41,128 bases of DNA from Nostoc sp. LPT (GCF_017115165.1 NZ_JABXKF010000022.1:1-41128), one strand, 5' to 3'. Positions 1-8,556 are shown, counted from the stretch's first letter. A program made the numbers and translations. Notes: generated by a model not told the origin, from the sequence alone.

Positions 1-119
1 TTGATAGACCCCTGACATTGGATATCCCTCTTCTCATTAAATCTTATTATCTCATCTGTAGCCAGCTTTTAGAGAATTAGTATTAGTTGCTCTGTCCTTC
101 AATTACGAATTAATTAGCC

Positions 120-785
120 ATGATACTCCAAGCCAAAAATCAATTAACTTTGCAAGAGTTCTTGAATCTTCCACCAGGCGAGGGAGACATAACTTATGAA
201 CTTGTTGATGGTCAAGCAATTCTTAAAATGTCACCCAAATTTTTTCTCGCGAAACTTACCCGCGTTCTTCTCAATTTGATTGAGCAATCGTGTGAGGAGA
301 AAGGAGAAGTTTGCCTAGAATGGGCTGTTGCATTAACTCGTCGGGGACTAGATTGGATGCCAATTCCAGATATTTTATACATTTCTTATGAGCGTTTACC
401 CGCCAACTGGGATGAAAACGAAGCTTGTCCTGTTCCTCCTGATTTGGTGATTGAGATTATTTCCCCCTTCGGGTTCGAGAGTGACGCTCCTAACGTCGCT
501 AACGCTGCGCTAACGCAATCGGCGGAAACCGCCAAGACTGCGACTCTCTCACCAGGGCAAATCTTTGGACAAATGGCGGCTAAAGCCAAAGACTATTTGG
601 ATGCTAAGGTGCTGCGGGTATGGGTATTAGATAGTAAAGCCAGAAGTATTACTGTTTTTTATCCAGATGCAGCACCACAAACTTACATGGGAGAAGAATT
701 ACTCACAGATTCCTTATTTGAAGGACTGCAATTTACTGTTGAGCAGGTGTTTCAAAAGGCGAAAATACCATTCACTACTGAATAG
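120..785 (+). CDS. Uma2-family (DUF820) putative endonuclease with in-frame insertion
   Basis: A 221-residue protein of the Uma2 family, which has a PD-(D/E)XK nuclease fold and is greatly expanded in cyanobacteria; the biological role of these proteins is largely unknown. Visible family features are the early YELVDGQ segment (residues 26-32), the PDIL strand with Asp84, the DLVIEIISP strand with Glu112, and the KAKDYLDAKVLRVWVLD stretch (about 155-171). Between ISP116 and GQIFGQ there are about 29 residues (117-145) that are foreign to the family; they are encoded by a G+C-richer palindromic sequence and end by repeating the SP dipeptide. Most Uma2 proteins are about 185-200 residues, so removing the insertion restores the usual length. 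It stands alone on this strand. Family assignment is secure; activity after the insertion is uncertain. Confidence 0.85.
   Translation: MILQAKNQLTLQEFLNLPPGEGDITYELVDGQAILKMSPKFFLAKLTRVLLNLIEQSCEEKGEVCLEWAVALTRRGLDWMPIPDILYISYERLPANWDENEACPVPPDLVIEIISPFGFESDAPNVANAALTQSAETAKTATLSPGQIFGQMAAKAKDYLDAKVLRVWVLDSKARSITVFYPDAAPQTYMGEELLTDSLFEGLQFTVEQVFQKAKIPFTTE
468..554. repeat. Palindromic repeat inserted in frame in the Uma2 gene
   Basis: An 87-bp stretch interrupts the conserved ISP-GQ junction. It contains a 5-bp hairpin GGCGG-aaa-CCGCC (521-533), outer arms GAGAGT (477-482) and ACTCTC (543-548), and internal copies of CGCTAACG-like words. Its base composition is higher in G+C than the surrounding gene. 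The length is a multiple of three and no stop is introduced. It looks like a dispersed cyanobacterial repeat; the exact ends are inferred from the protein pattern. Confidence 0.65.
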
Positions 786-1054
786 CATTTTACATCTAGC
801 ACAATTCTCTTGCTTTCAACATCCATCAAAATTTCAAGTGGCAGAAGGTTTGTCTAACTTTAACCAGTTGCTTGAGCAACTTATCTGGTTAATTTAGATG
901 GTAGCTTTATTTCTGCTGTACTATACTAATAGTTTAGCTGATTAATTCATCCATTTGTAGGAGGTAATTAGCAAGGGAATAAGTATACTTTGTTTATAAT
1001 CAGACCAACACTAATATGGTTGGAAACTGTATTCACGCAACCGATGTATCAACT

Positions 1055-1375
1055 ATGTTAAACTTAATATTCACCAAATGTATAAAAATAAAACCATTGA
1101 TGGTTTCAACAGTTTTTTTACTAGTTGTACAGACTTCTGCCAATGCTGAACAAGCAGTTCCTAGTTTGACTCCAAGACAAGCTCAACATTTATCCCGTGA
1201 CTTGGTTCCATATAATTCTCAAGAATTTTTTAGACAAGGAAAAGATTCAATTGAGAGAGAAATTCAAATTCTTAATCAAAGGCAACAGCGCCCAATTAAA
1301 CCTATTCTTAAAATTGATTCAGTACCGCAAAGCAAAAGACCACATACTCAGCAAAAACCCCAACCTCTTATCTAA
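1055..1375 (+). CDS. Small secreted or periplasmic protein, unknown
   Basis: Not recognised. Read from the ATG at 1055 the product is 106 residues; an ATG at 1016 in the same frame would add 13 residues, and one at 1100 would trim to a shorter leader. The N-terminus has basic residues (FTKCIKIK) followed by a hydrophobic core (LMVSTVFLLVV) and a plausible signal-peptidase site after SANA, so export is likely. The mature part is short, rich in Gln, Arg and Pro, with a predicted helical middle (EFFRQGKDSIEREIQIL) and a basic, disordered tail ending in QKPQPLI. It lies alone between the first Uma2 gene and a convergent small gene. I infer only that it is exported. Confidence 0.5.
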   Translation: MLNLIFTKCIKIKPLMVSTVFLLVVQTSANAEQAVPSLTPRQAQHLSRDLVPYNSQEFFRQGKDSIEREIQILNQRQQRPIKPILKIDSVPQSKRPHTQQKPQPLI

Positions 1376-1532
1376 GTAAGAATCATCACTCTCCTATCGC
1401 TCCTTCTTGCGCTGTTAATTCTTAAGCTGTAGCACATAAGCTATATCCCCAGGTATCAGAATTACTATGTTTTGCTTTTGGATAACATAGGTTTTGTATT
1501 TTCAATATATTTTGCAATATAAATTTACAGTT

Positions 1533-1748
1533 TCAATCGTCTAGCAAACTCATCAACGCTTGAATTTCAACGTCTTGCTCTTGCGGCTCTGATAATTGAG
1601 ACTGTAACTTTAATAATTGACTCTGTAATTCTTCTGCTACATGAAGCATATCAGACTCTTGTGCAATTTTTAGTTGATTTTCTTTAATTTTGATTTGTTT
1701 AAGCAAGTTATTTTCAACATGAATTGAGTTGTAATGTTGAGCAATCAT
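1533..1748 (-). CDS. Small coiled-coil protein, unknown
   Basis: A 71-residue reading frame starting MIAQHYNSIHVENN. Nearly the whole chain can form an amphipathic coiled coil (LLKQIKIKENQLKIAQ, then ELQSQLLKLQSQLSE), with an acidic C-terminus (DVEIQALMSLLDD). No family recognised. It is plausible as a small conserved hypothetical because the composition is that of a real soluble helix and it occupies an otherwise empty interval, but there is no strong ribosome binding site and no operon partner. Confidence 0.4.
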   Translation of the reverse strand: MIAQHYNSIHVENNLLKQIKIKENQLKIAQESDMLHVAEELQSQLLKLQSQLSEPQEQDVEIQALMSLLDD

Positions 1749-2283
1749 AGCTTTACATTTATTATCAATCTATGGAGTGCAATTAAATTTTTCACCTATG
1801 TATTATTCCATACTTTTGTCATTTTTTAAATATGCCGATGATTTAATCTTGATGTTCATAGTTTTTAGCCCGTTCTATTCTTCTCAAAATTTTGGGAATA
1901 TTGAATTAAGGACTTCCAGTGAAAAAACATCCCATGTAGGGGCGTACATCTGTGCATTGGTGTCAACTTAAGCTGAAATCTCCTGAATGCATGAGTTTTG
2001 CCCTTATACCATTTCACTTTAAGGTTGATACATTTAGGTAAAGAAGGGCAGAGGAGCAGAGGAGAAAACTCCGCCTCCGGGTTACATAGCTTCAAAAAAA
2101 CGCTATTTTTACGGGGTTCGAGTTCAGTTATTAACAACTAAAAATGGTATTCCAGTAGTGACGGATGCGCTTATTGCCATTCACGATCGCCTCAAAGGGA
2201 CGACTCTATTTGAGGCGATCGCACCTGGAGAGGTCTGTTGTCTCCATAATATAGATACAGGGCGTGTGATAACTAGAGGTTTT
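1749..2283. other. Intergenic region without recognised gene
   Basis: Between the small coiled-coil gene and the second Uma2 gene. It contains short low-complexity words such as repeated GAGGAGCAGAG (about 2049-2066) and HIP1-like GCGATCGC near 2215-2222. Open frames across it on both strands show no family features. A GTG at 2158 is in frame with the downstream Uma2 gene but its 42 extra residues do not look like Uma2. Confidence 0.5.
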
Positions 2284-2826
2284 ATGTCCCTAACGCTTGA
2301 AGACTTGGAAAAAATGCAGCAACAGCATCCTGACTATCGCATGGAATTAGTTAAGGGTAATATTATTGTCATGAGTCCATCAGGATACGAATCAGATGAG
2401 GTCGCAGCTGAAATGGTAGCCCAGTTACGTAACTGGGTTAGACCGCGCAAACTGGGACGAACAGCAGCTTCTAGCGCTGGTTTCAGGTTGCCTAATTCCG
2501 ATTTACGCGCACCGGACGCCTCATTTGTTTTAGCCGAACGCTTGCGTCGCAGTCCCAAGTCTTTTGCTCAATTGGCTCCCGATTTGACTGTAGAGGTGAA
2601 GTCCCCTAGTGATAATTTAGAGGAGCTGAGAGCCAAAATTCAAGAATTTCTGAGTTTGGGAACTAAGGTAGGAATTTTGCTCAATCCAGATGAGCGGATT
2701 GTTGAAGTCTACAACTTTGGACAAGAGGCAATAATACTTCGTGATGGCGATATTTTAACAGTTCCCGAACTTCTCCCAGGATGGGAAGTACCAATTGCAG
2801 ATTTGTGGCCCCTAGAGTTTGATTAG
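2284..2826 (+). CDS. Uma2-family (DUF820) putative endonuclease
   Basis: A 180-residue Uma2 protein when read from the ATG at 2284, which has an AGAGG ribosome binding site about 5 bases upstream; a GTG at 2158 in the same frame would add 42 residues with no family resemblance, so I chose the ATG. Features: MSLTLEDLEKMQQQHP start, YRMELVKGNIIVMSPSG, the LRAPDASFV strand with the catalytic-type Asp, the DLTVEVKSPSD strand with Glu and Lys of a PD-(D/E)XK core, then a helix and KVGILLNPDERIVEVY. The C-terminus (LLPGWEVPIADLWP) is typical of the family. Length matches the usual 180-200 residues and the fold is uninterrupted, unlike the copy 1.5 kb upstream. Function in the cell unknown. Confidence 0.9.
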   Translation: MSLTLEDLEKMQQQHPDYRMELVKGNIIVMSPSGYESDEVAAEMVAQLRNWVRPRKLGRTAASSAGFRLPNSDLRAPDASFVLAERLRRSPKSFAQLAPDLTVEVKSPSDNLEELRAKIQEFLSLGTKVGILLNPDERIVEVYNFGQEAIILRDGDILTVPELLPGWEVPIADLWPLEFD

Positions 2827-2859
2827 GATAGTGGTAAAAGACCCTACAGACTTAGATAG

Positions 2860-2958
2860 ATGGAACTAGAAGTTTATGCGATCGCTTTCAGTGCAGATGG
2901 CAAAACTTTGATTAGTGGCGGTAAGGATAAAATTATCAATATTTGGCAACTACCATAG
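2860..2958 (+). pseudogene. Relic of a C-terminal WD40 repeat
   Basis: Thirty-two codons from an ATG at 2860 to a TAG at 2956 encode a nearly complete WD40 blade: VYAIAFSADGKTLISGG, then DKIINIWQLP and stop. This is the classic terminal repeat of a cyanobacterial WD40 propeller protein. There is a stop directly upstream in the same frame and no further blades, so it is a remnant of a larger gene lost by deletion, not a functional protein. The match to the WD40 consensus (AFSPDGKTLxSGGxDxxIxxW) is seen directly. Confidence 0.7.
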
Positions 2959-3027
2959 TGATTTAGTCTCTCATTAACTGAGGGACGGTAGAATATACCT
3001 AATTTTCGTAGCTTCAAAAGCCAAACT

Positions 3028-3774
3028 ATGACGATGCATTCCACACTCCAACGTGCATTTACTAACCGCCGCGTTCTGAAAGTGATTAGCGGCTTGAATA
3101 ACTTCGACGCCACTAGCATTGCTGCTACTGTTAAAGCTGCTGAATTTGGCGGTGCTACTTTTATTGATATTGCCGCTGATCCAGCTTTAGTCCAGTTAGC
3201 TAAAAGTTTGACAAATTTACCTATTTGTGTATCAGCAGTAGAGGCAGATAAATTTGTGCAAGCAGTGGCAGCTGGTGCTAATTTAATTGAAATCGGGAAT
3301 TTTGATTCCTTCTATGCTCAAGGACGCCGTTTTGAGGCTCTAGAAGTGCTAGCACTGACTAAGCAAACTCGCGCTCTTTTCCCAGAAATTACCCTATCTG
3401 TCACCGTTCCCCACATCCTGGAACTAGATCGACAGGTACAGCTAGCAGAAGAACTGGTGAAAGCTGGAGCAGATATTATCCAAACCGAAGGCGGTACTAG
3501 CAGTAACCCAGTTCACCCCGGAACTCTAGGATTAATTGAAAAAGCTGCTCCAACCTTGGCAGCAGCTTTTGAGATTTCGCGTGTAGTGTCAGTGCCAGTA
3601 TTGTGTGCATCAGGCATTTCTAGTGTTACTGCACCGTTAGCGATCGCCGCTGGTGCTGCTGGTGTTGGTGTTGGTTCTGCCATCAACCAACTCAATAGCG
3701 AAGTCGCAATGATTGCTGCTGTGCGCGGTTTAGTAGAAGCCTTAGCGACTGCAAGAGTGTTGACTGACAAGTAG
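3028..3774 (+). CDS. ycf23: Ycf23/DUF561 family protein, TIM-barrel like
   Basis: A 248-residue protein of the DUF561 family, known as Ycf23 in red-algal plastids and nearly universal in cyanobacteria. It has the repeating beta-alpha pattern of a TIM barrel: KVISGLNNF (19-27), ATFIDIAAD, LPICVSAVE, LIEIGNFD, ITLSVTVPH, GADIIQTEGG, VPVLCASGIS and a C-terminal GAAGVGVGSAI phosphate-binding-like turn. The last motif resembles the standard phosphate site of such barrels, so a phosphorylated ligand is plausible, but no reaction is established. The start ATG follows a short leader; MTMHSTLQRAF is the typical N-terminus. It is followed by a repeat-filled gap and a convergent aminotransferase gene, so it is likely monocistronic. 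Family very likely; biochemical role unknown. Confidence 0.88.
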   Translation: MTMHSTLQRAFTNRRVLKVISGLNNFDATSIAATVKAAEFGGATFIDIAADPALVQLAKSLTNLPICVSAVEADKFVQAVAAGANLIEIGNFDSFYAQGRRFEALEVLALTKQTRALFPEITLSVTVPHILELDRQVQLAEELVKAGADIIQTEGGTSSNPVHPGTLGLIEKAAPTLAAAFEISRVVSVPVLCASGISSVTAPLAIAAGAAGVGVGSAINQLNSEVAMIAAVRGLVEALATARVLTDK

Positions 3775-3942
3775 GGCATTGGGCATTGGGCATTGGGCAT
3801 GAAGAAGAGACAAAGTAGACAAGGAAGAGGGGGGAGACTTGGGAGAGATTTGTTCAAGAATTCCCCCTTGTCCCCTTGTCCCCTTGTCCCCTTGTCTCCC
3901 CTGCTCCCCAATCCCTCCTGCCTCTCTGCTCCTCCACTTCCC
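3775..3942. repeat. Short tandem repeats between convergent genes
   Basis: Two low-complexity tracts: about four copies of a GGGCATT heptamer directly after the ycf23 stop (3774-3801), and about four copies of CCCCTTGT with degenerate CTCCCC words (3865-3910). Heptamer and octamer STRR-type repeats are common between genes of filamentous cyanobacteria. No gene is visible. Confidence 0.75.
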
Positions 3943-5091
3943 TCACCCCAAACAATCCTTCAACGCATAAATCACCTGGTCTTGCTGCTGTTGTGTCAGT
4001 TCTGGGAACATAGGCAAGGATATAACCTCATGGCAAGCTTGCTCTGCTATTGGTAAGTCCCCAATTTTATAGCCCAGACTTTGATAAACTGGCTGCAAAT
4101 GTAAAGGATGGGGGTAGTAAATCATTGAACTCACGCCTTGTTCTTGCAATTGAGTACGCACCCAATCTCGATATTTGGCGCTAGAACCATTGCGCCCTTC
4201 GCCGGATATGCGAATGGTGTATTGATTCCATACCCCCATACCCCCAGGTAATTCTTGGGGTGGGACAATCCCCGGAATTTGGCTAAGGTACTGGTAGTAA
4301 TAATTGGCGATATCTCGGCGGCGATCGTTCCAAATATCTAAATAACGTAACTTAATTTGCAAAATGGCTGCTTGGAGAGCATCCAAGCGGCTATTTACAC
4401 CGATTTCTTCGTGTAAATATCGAATCTTACTACCATGATCTCGTAGTATTCGCAGTTTAGTGGCGATCGCTGGATCGTTAGTCGTTATTGCTCCACCATC
4501 GCCGCAACCACCAAGATTTTTGGTAGGGTAGAAACTAAAGCAACCAATATGTCCAATACTTCCTACTTTTTCATCAGCCCAAATTGCCCCTGTAGACTGA
4601 GCGCAATCTTCAATGATTGACAAATTGTGAGACTGAGCGATCGCCATTAATGATGTCATATCCACAGGTTGTCCAAATAGGTGAACCGGGATAATCGCTT
4701 TAGTGTTGGGTGTAATCGCCGCTGCGACTTGCTCTACATCTAAATTAAACGTAGTCGCGTCAATATCAACGAAAACAGGCTTTGCACCCACGGCGCTAAT
4801 CACTTCAGATGTCGCAATAAAGGTAAAAGGCGTTGTAATCACTTCATCGCCTGCACCAACGTCCAAGACTCGTAACGCTAAGTAGAGCGCATCAGTACCA
4901 GAATTACAAGCCACACATTCAGTAACAGTATTATAAGCGGCAAACTGTTGTTCAAAACCTTCGACTAAGGGGCCGCCGATATAGCGACCAGAAGCCAAAA
5001 CCTCTAAGACAGCTGCACTTACTTCTGCTTCGATAGTGGTGTATTGCTGCTTGATATCAAAGGCAGGGATGGGATTTACACTTTGGATCAT
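3943..5091 (-). CDS. DegT/DnrJ/EryC1/StrS family PLP aminotransferase
   Basis: A 382-residue sugar aminotransferase-type enzyme. These proteins use pyridoxal phosphate to transaminate nucleotide-linked keto-sugars for O-antigen, glycan or secondary-metabolite synthesis. Visible: the N-terminal NPIPAFDIKQQY segment, GRYIGGPLVEGFEQQFA, the CNSGTDALYLAL cofactor-binding turn (62-73), PFTFIATSEVI, VHLFGQPVDM, the IIEDCAQSTGA strand with the conserved Asp (about 162), and SFYPTKNLGGCGDGGAI in which Lys191 is the expected Schiff-base lysine. The C-terminal half has the substrate-loop NSRLDALQAAIL. Full length for the family. No sugar-biosynthesis neighbours are present, so the substrate cannot be read from context. 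The convergent gene upstream and the plus-strand permease gene downstream of its start leave it as a single transcription unit. Confidence 0.93.
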   Translation of the reverse strand: MIQSVNPIPAFDIKQQYTTIEAEVSAAVLEVLASGRYIGGPLVEGFEQQFAAYNTVTECVACNSGTDALYLALRVLDVGAGDEVITTPFTFIATSEVISAVGAKPVFVDIDATTFNLDVEQVAAAITPNTKAIIPVHLFGQPVDMTSLMAIAQSHNLSIIEDCAQSTGAIWADEKVGSIGHIGCFSFYPTKNLGGCGDGGAITTNDPAIATKLRILRDHGSKIRYLHEEIGVNSRLDALQAAILQIKLRYLDIWNDRRRDIANYYYQYLSQIPGIVPPQELPGGMGVWNQYTIRISGEGRNGSSAKYRDWVRTQLQEQGVSSMIYYPHPLHLQPVYQSLGYKIGDLPIAEQACHEVISLPMFPELTQQQQDQVIYALKDCLG

Positions 5092-5418
5092 GAGTTCTCA
5101 TTTTATCGGGAGATACAAAGGATGCACTTCGAGAGTCAATTTTTGCTGATTAAATTATTAATCAAAGAGGAGCTACTAAAAGACTATCGCCCAAGATACG
5201 CATCTATTAGGGTTTTTACTTAAATTGTCGTGCGGGAAACCACTGCACATTTAATTTACAGATAGTAGGCATACTAGGTGTTTGCCATGTTAAGGTCGTA
5301 CCATTTGGAATTTTGAATTGATGAAAGTGATATATATCAACCAAGATCCAACACCTGGAATCAAAGTTCCTCTTGTGTAGGCTGCCTTGAGAAGAAAATA
5401 CTAGGAGATAGAAAACCC
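5092..5418. other. Divergent intergenic region, no gene seen
   Basis: Region between the start of the aminotransferase gene (minus) and the start of the permease gene (plus). It must hold both promoters, but I cannot place convincing -35/-10 pairs. Only very short open frames occur (for example a 19-codon ATG frame near 5321). Confidence 0.4.
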
Positions 5419-6195
5419 ATGCAGGATCTAATCAAGCTGGATTTCGGGGATTTAGCTATTGCTGTGGGATTGATGGCGATCGCAATTGGTTTATCTGCTT
5501 GGGAAAAATTAGGATTAGAGTTGAACCTAGCCCTTGCGACTGGGAGAACCATCTTACAACTTCTTGTATTGGGATACATTTTAGATTTCATCTTGGCTTT
5601 AGACAATGCTTGGGCAGTTTTGGCGCTATTAGCAATAATGCTGACAATTACGGCGATTGTCGCACGAAATCGCATTACTCCAAAAATTCCTCATCTGTTG
5701 CCTTTGGTGTGGGGTGCAATTTTAATTAGTACTACCGTGACAGTGTTTTACATCAACTTCTTGATCGTTCAACCAGAAAGATGGTACGAACCACAGTATA
5801 TAATTCCCCTAGCAGGGATAGTCTTAGGTAATGCTACCAATGCAGCTGCGATCGCAGGCGATCGCCTTGTCAGCACGATTAATTCCAGCCATCTCGAAAT
5901 AGAAACCCATTTAAGCTTAGGTGCAACTCCAGAGCAAGCAGTTAGCCAGTATCGCAAAGACGCCATCAAAGCCGGATTGATTCCTACTCTCAATCAAATG
6001 ATACTCATAGGTATGGTCGCAATACCAGGAATTACCACCGGACAGTTATTAGCTGGTGTCAAACCTCTAGATGCTGTCTCCTACGAAATTTTAATTATGT
6101 TCATGGTTGTTTTTGCTAACTTGTTGACAACAGTTTTAATCACGAAGGGGTTGTGTCGGCAATTTTTTAATTCTGCCGCGCAGTTGGTCAGATGA
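5419..6195 (+). CDS. fetB: FetB-type ABC transporter permease (UPF0014)
   Basis: A 258-residue integral membrane protein of the UPF0014/FetB family; E. coli FetB is the permease of an ABC exporter linked to iron homeostasis and is of nearly the same length. Several hydrophobic segments are seen (for example LAIAVGLMAIAIGLSA, TILQLLVLGYILDFIL, AVLALLAIMLTITAIV, LPLVWGAILISTTVTVFYI, YIIPLAGIVLGNATNAAAIAG, QMILIGMVAIPGITTGQLLAG, YEILIMFMVVFANLLTTVLI). The cytoplasmic loop HLSLGATPEQAVSQYRKDAIKAGLIPTLNQ contains the conserved EA-type coupling helix that contacts the ATPase. The ATP-binding partner (FetA) is not adjacent, so it must be elsewhere. Start ATG chosen at the family's normal N-terminus. 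Substrate is inferred from the E. coli homologue only. Confidence 0.87.
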   Translation: MQDLIKLDFGDLAIAVGLMAIAIGLSAWEKLGLELNLALATGRTILQLLVLGYILDFILALDNAWAVLALLAIMLTITAIVARNRITPKIPHLLPLVWGAILISTTVTVFYINFLIVQPERWYEPQYIIPLAGIVLGNATNAAAIAGDRLVSTINSSHLEIETHLSLGATPEQAVSQYRKDAIKAGLIPTLNQMILIGMVAIPGITTGQLLAGVKPLDAVSYEILIMFMVVFANLLTTVLITKGLCRQFFNSAAQLVR

Positions 6196-6631
6196 AGGGA
6201 TTAATCTAAATCCAAAATAACTATTTCATTTCCTTGTAGGGGTGCACAGCTAGCTATGCGCCCCTTTCAAGTCTCTACACATTGAAATATGAAAATATTT
6301 TGGAAACGCATCTATCCTATGAAGTATTTTATGCAAAGCATAAATAAATCTTTATATGGTTATTTAAAAATAATGTAATTTCAGTATTCAAACCTGACGC
6401 TGTAAAGCTGAGAACTCAACGTATTGCCGTCTATCGGAGATAACAGAACCAAAAGAGGAATGTCATCATTAGGAGATGTACGTTTGGGCAGGGATGTCAA
6501 GTAGGTGAAATATTTATTAATATTATTAATAGATAGTAAATGTAAATTCAGCGTCAGGAATCTGAAAAAAATTCCTAATGGCAGGTATTTAGCATCAATC
6601 ACCAGATTCTTCACTAACGCAACAGAAGATT
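6196..6631. other. Intergenic region with a repeat palindrome
   Basis: Holds an imperfect palindrome of the type AGGGGtGC...GCgCCCCT (about 6237-6268), similar in its arms to the palindrome at 40388-40403, which suggests one dispersed repeat family. It could end transcription of the permease gene. The remainder is A+T rich. A minus-strand open frame of 77 codons (6381-6614) has no recognisable features and I do not call it. Confidence 0.45.
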
Positions 6632-6850
6632 ATGAAAGACCAAGAACGATCAAACTCTAAGGAATTCGTCGGAAATCTCAAAAATGGGATTTGGCTGTTT
6701 GGGCTGTCATCGTGGGTATTTGGCATTACCGATCGCAGTATCGCTTCATTTGCAGACGGGTATCTATCTGCTTTGGATTTGACGCAACTATTTACGGCGG
6801 CTACGTTCTTTGTGGCGTGGCTATTTTTGAAACCGACATCCAGAGTTTAA
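6632..6850 (+). CDS. Small membrane protein, unknown
   Basis: A 72-residue protein (MKDQERSNSKEFVGNLK...). After a charged N-terminus it has two hydrophobic stretches: GIWLFGLSSWVFGI (about 19-32) and LTQLFTAATFFVAWLFL (about 50-66), consistent with two short membrane helices and both ends on one side. No family recognised. A weak AGAAG-like ribosome binding site lies before the ATG. It is a plausible small hypothetical of cyanobacteria; no operon partner. Confidence 0.45.
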   Translation: MKDQERSNSKEFVGNLKNGIWLFGLSSWVFGITDRSIASFADGYLSALDLTQLFTAATFFVAWLFLKPTSRV

Positions 6851-7292
6851 GAGCGCCAATTAGTTGAATATCAAGTAAAGATTCGGAAAGCTATCTATTT
6901 AAAGGAGAACACTTTTGATCGCCATAAGAGGTGCTACACAGGATGCATGGATGCTTTCGCATTCAAAAAAATCAGGGTAATTCTGTAAAATCTCAGAATT
7001 ATCCTGATTTCTAATTTTCACACAGTATCATAGACTACAAAAACTTTAGCGATCACTTTTCGGTAAAAAAGTTTTTGGTTTACCGATAATGATAATTCAT
7101 CTTTCGATATGATTGTCTTTACTTTCTCTAGCAGTTTCTACTTCCTAAAAATGAGCTATTGACCACTGACACAGTAGCCGAAGAGAAGGTGTGGAGTTAC
7201 AGGAATTATTGTTTAGTCAGGTGTTGCCTCCTGAATTCATCGAAGGCACTAGCACTCCATATTAATTTAATCTCCGGTATAGGAAGTTGGCA
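6851..7292. other. Intergenic region with hairpins
   Basis: Contains the strong hairpin at 6969-7010 and a smaller one CGGTAAA...TTTACCG (7061-7085). From about 7174 to 7268 a plus-strand frame reads EGVELQELLFSQVLPPEFIEGTSTPY and stops, which looks protein-like and could be the tail of a lost gene, but no family is recognised and the upstream part of the frame is not convincing. Confidence 0.4.
6969..7010. terminator. Strong hairpin, possible bidirectional terminator
   Basis: A 17-bp stem with one G-T wobble: AAATCAGGGTAATTCTG (6969-6985), an 8-base loop, and CAGAATTATCCTGATTT (6994-7010). It is preceded by a run of A and followed by T-rich sequence, so it could act as an intrinsic terminator in either direction. 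It lies about 120 bp after the small membrane protein gene. Stem complementarity is seen directly; termination is inferred. Confidence 0.55.
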
Positions 7293-8123
7293 GTGTTTAT
7301 CGAGTTCCGAAATTACACTAGCTGTATTCAGTCAAATAATTTAGATTCAATTGAACTGGCTATCAGTCGTATCCTTGAGCTTGAAGGTTGCCGTCGCATT
7401 TCCCAACCACCTCAACCCTTATCAAATGAGGAATTGCGCCAAACTCCCTGCCTGCTATTACCCGACCTATGGATTGTCGGACTGTTCGTTAGCACTCCGG
7501 GATGGACTATAGTGAAAACCGAACCGAATGAACTACTATGCCGTCGGGCTAGGGGTGCTTCTCGCCCTCGGCTATCAGAACTAGCTATGCAAATTGGTTG
7601 CAATGCTTTTCACTTCGGCGCATACGGTCATGATGGTATCCTTCTGGAAGCAGATGCTATGGGTCAGACGTTTATTTCTGGTAGCGTTGACCGTATAGAA
7701 GAAGAAGAAAACCAGTTTTATGACGAACAGATTAATGCAAATGGGTACTCACAATTCTTCTTACTAGATATGCCAGAGGAAATACAGGCAGTTGTGAAAG
7801 CACCTTCCCCTGAACAGCAACAGGAGAAAGACAGAAGGTTGTCAGAATTAGATATGTTGAAAGGAACCGAGGAAGAGCCATTTGATGCCCAGTCAGAAAT
7901 CGGAGAATTACTCAAGGGCCATTCTTGGCGAATAGATGAAGCTTTAGAGTCTCTGCTGGGGGGTTCCCCCTCTTATTGGCATATCTGGAAGAATAATTTG
8001 TTTTATCTAGCTTACACCCAGCAACAGCAGCTTGCTGCGGACGGGGCACGGTTGCTGTATTTCCAACCTGCCGAACATTATCGGCAACTTGATCCGCTGT
8101 ACGAAATTCAAGGATACTATTAA
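7293..8123 (+). CDS. Unrecognised soluble protein
   Basis: About 276 residues read from the GTG at 7293, which has an AGGAA ribosome binding site 7 bases upstream; a TTG at 7287 in the same frame is too close to it. No family recognised. The N-terminal part (about 1-120) looks like a folded alpha/beta domain (VFIEFRNYT, LLLPDLWIVGLFVSTPGWTIVKTEP, ARGASRPRLSELAMQIGCNAFHFGAYGHDGILLEAD). The middle is strongly acidic and Gln/Glu rich (EEEENQFYDEQ, SPEQQQEKDRRLSELD), and the C-terminus has SYWHIWKNNLFYLAYTQQQQLAADGARLLYF. There are no signal peptide and no membrane segments. The product is probably a cytosolic protein; the coding frame is supported by coherent composition over its whole length. 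Confidence 0.6.
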   Translation: MFIEFRNYTSCIQSNNLDSIELAISRILELEGCRRISQPPQPLSNEELRQTPCLLLPDLWIVGLFVSTPGWTIVKTEPNELLCRRARGASRPRLSELAMQIGCNAFHFGAYGHDGILLEADAMGQTFISGSVDRIEEEENQFYDEQINANGYSQFFLLDMPEEIQAVVKAPSPEQQQEKDRRLSELDMLKGTEEEPFDAQSEIGELLKGHSWRIDEALESLLGGSPSYWHIWKNNLFYLAYTQQQQLAADGARLLYFQPAEHYRQLDPLYEIQGYY

Positions 8124-8556
8124 GATTTCTGTGCTTGTTAGGTTGCAAATAAGCAGAAATATTTAGCTACGGCTATAACCTCCATTTAGATTCCAGATTG
8201 CTATAGATAATTTTTAACCTAATTTACAGAAGAGAATAACGATGTACACCAAGTTCACGCAGTCTTTATGCTGATATTTGGTGCGTTATATCCATCTTCA
8301 CCCTTACTAAGTATGAGTTGAACGCGAATAGCGTCTTGTAGAGAGGGTGGGGAATAAGAGAAGAGCGAAGTCGTTAAATTGTAGATAGATTGTATGTTTT
8401 TCCTTTTAAAGTAAGAGTTCTAGCTTTTTTGATTTGAGTGTATCTAAAAAATTTTTCTAATTTTCCGGAATTAATTATGTTCATCTGGTAGTCTTTATCA
8501 GAGAAGCGATTTATACTGAAACTCTATAACGAAACCTTTGGGGTATATAACCCCAC
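8124..8556. other. Intergenic region, no gene seen
   Basis: A+T-rich DNA between the unrecognised soluble-protein gene and the convergent ftsH. I find no open frame with protein character. A small palindrome GGGGT-atata-ACCCC (8540-8554) adjoins the ftsH terminator. Confidence 0.4.

Noticed and set aside
1777..2137. Small frames on both strands in the gap before the second Uma2 gene
   Set aside because: They overlap each other on opposite strands and show no conserved pattern.
2158..2283. GTG start giving a longer second Uma2 protein
   Set aside because: The extra 42 residues do not resemble the family and an ATG with a good ribosome binding site lies at 2284.
6381..6614. Minus-strand 77-codon gene
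   Set aside because: No family features, no ribosome binding site, and composition typical of non-coding A+T-rich DNA.
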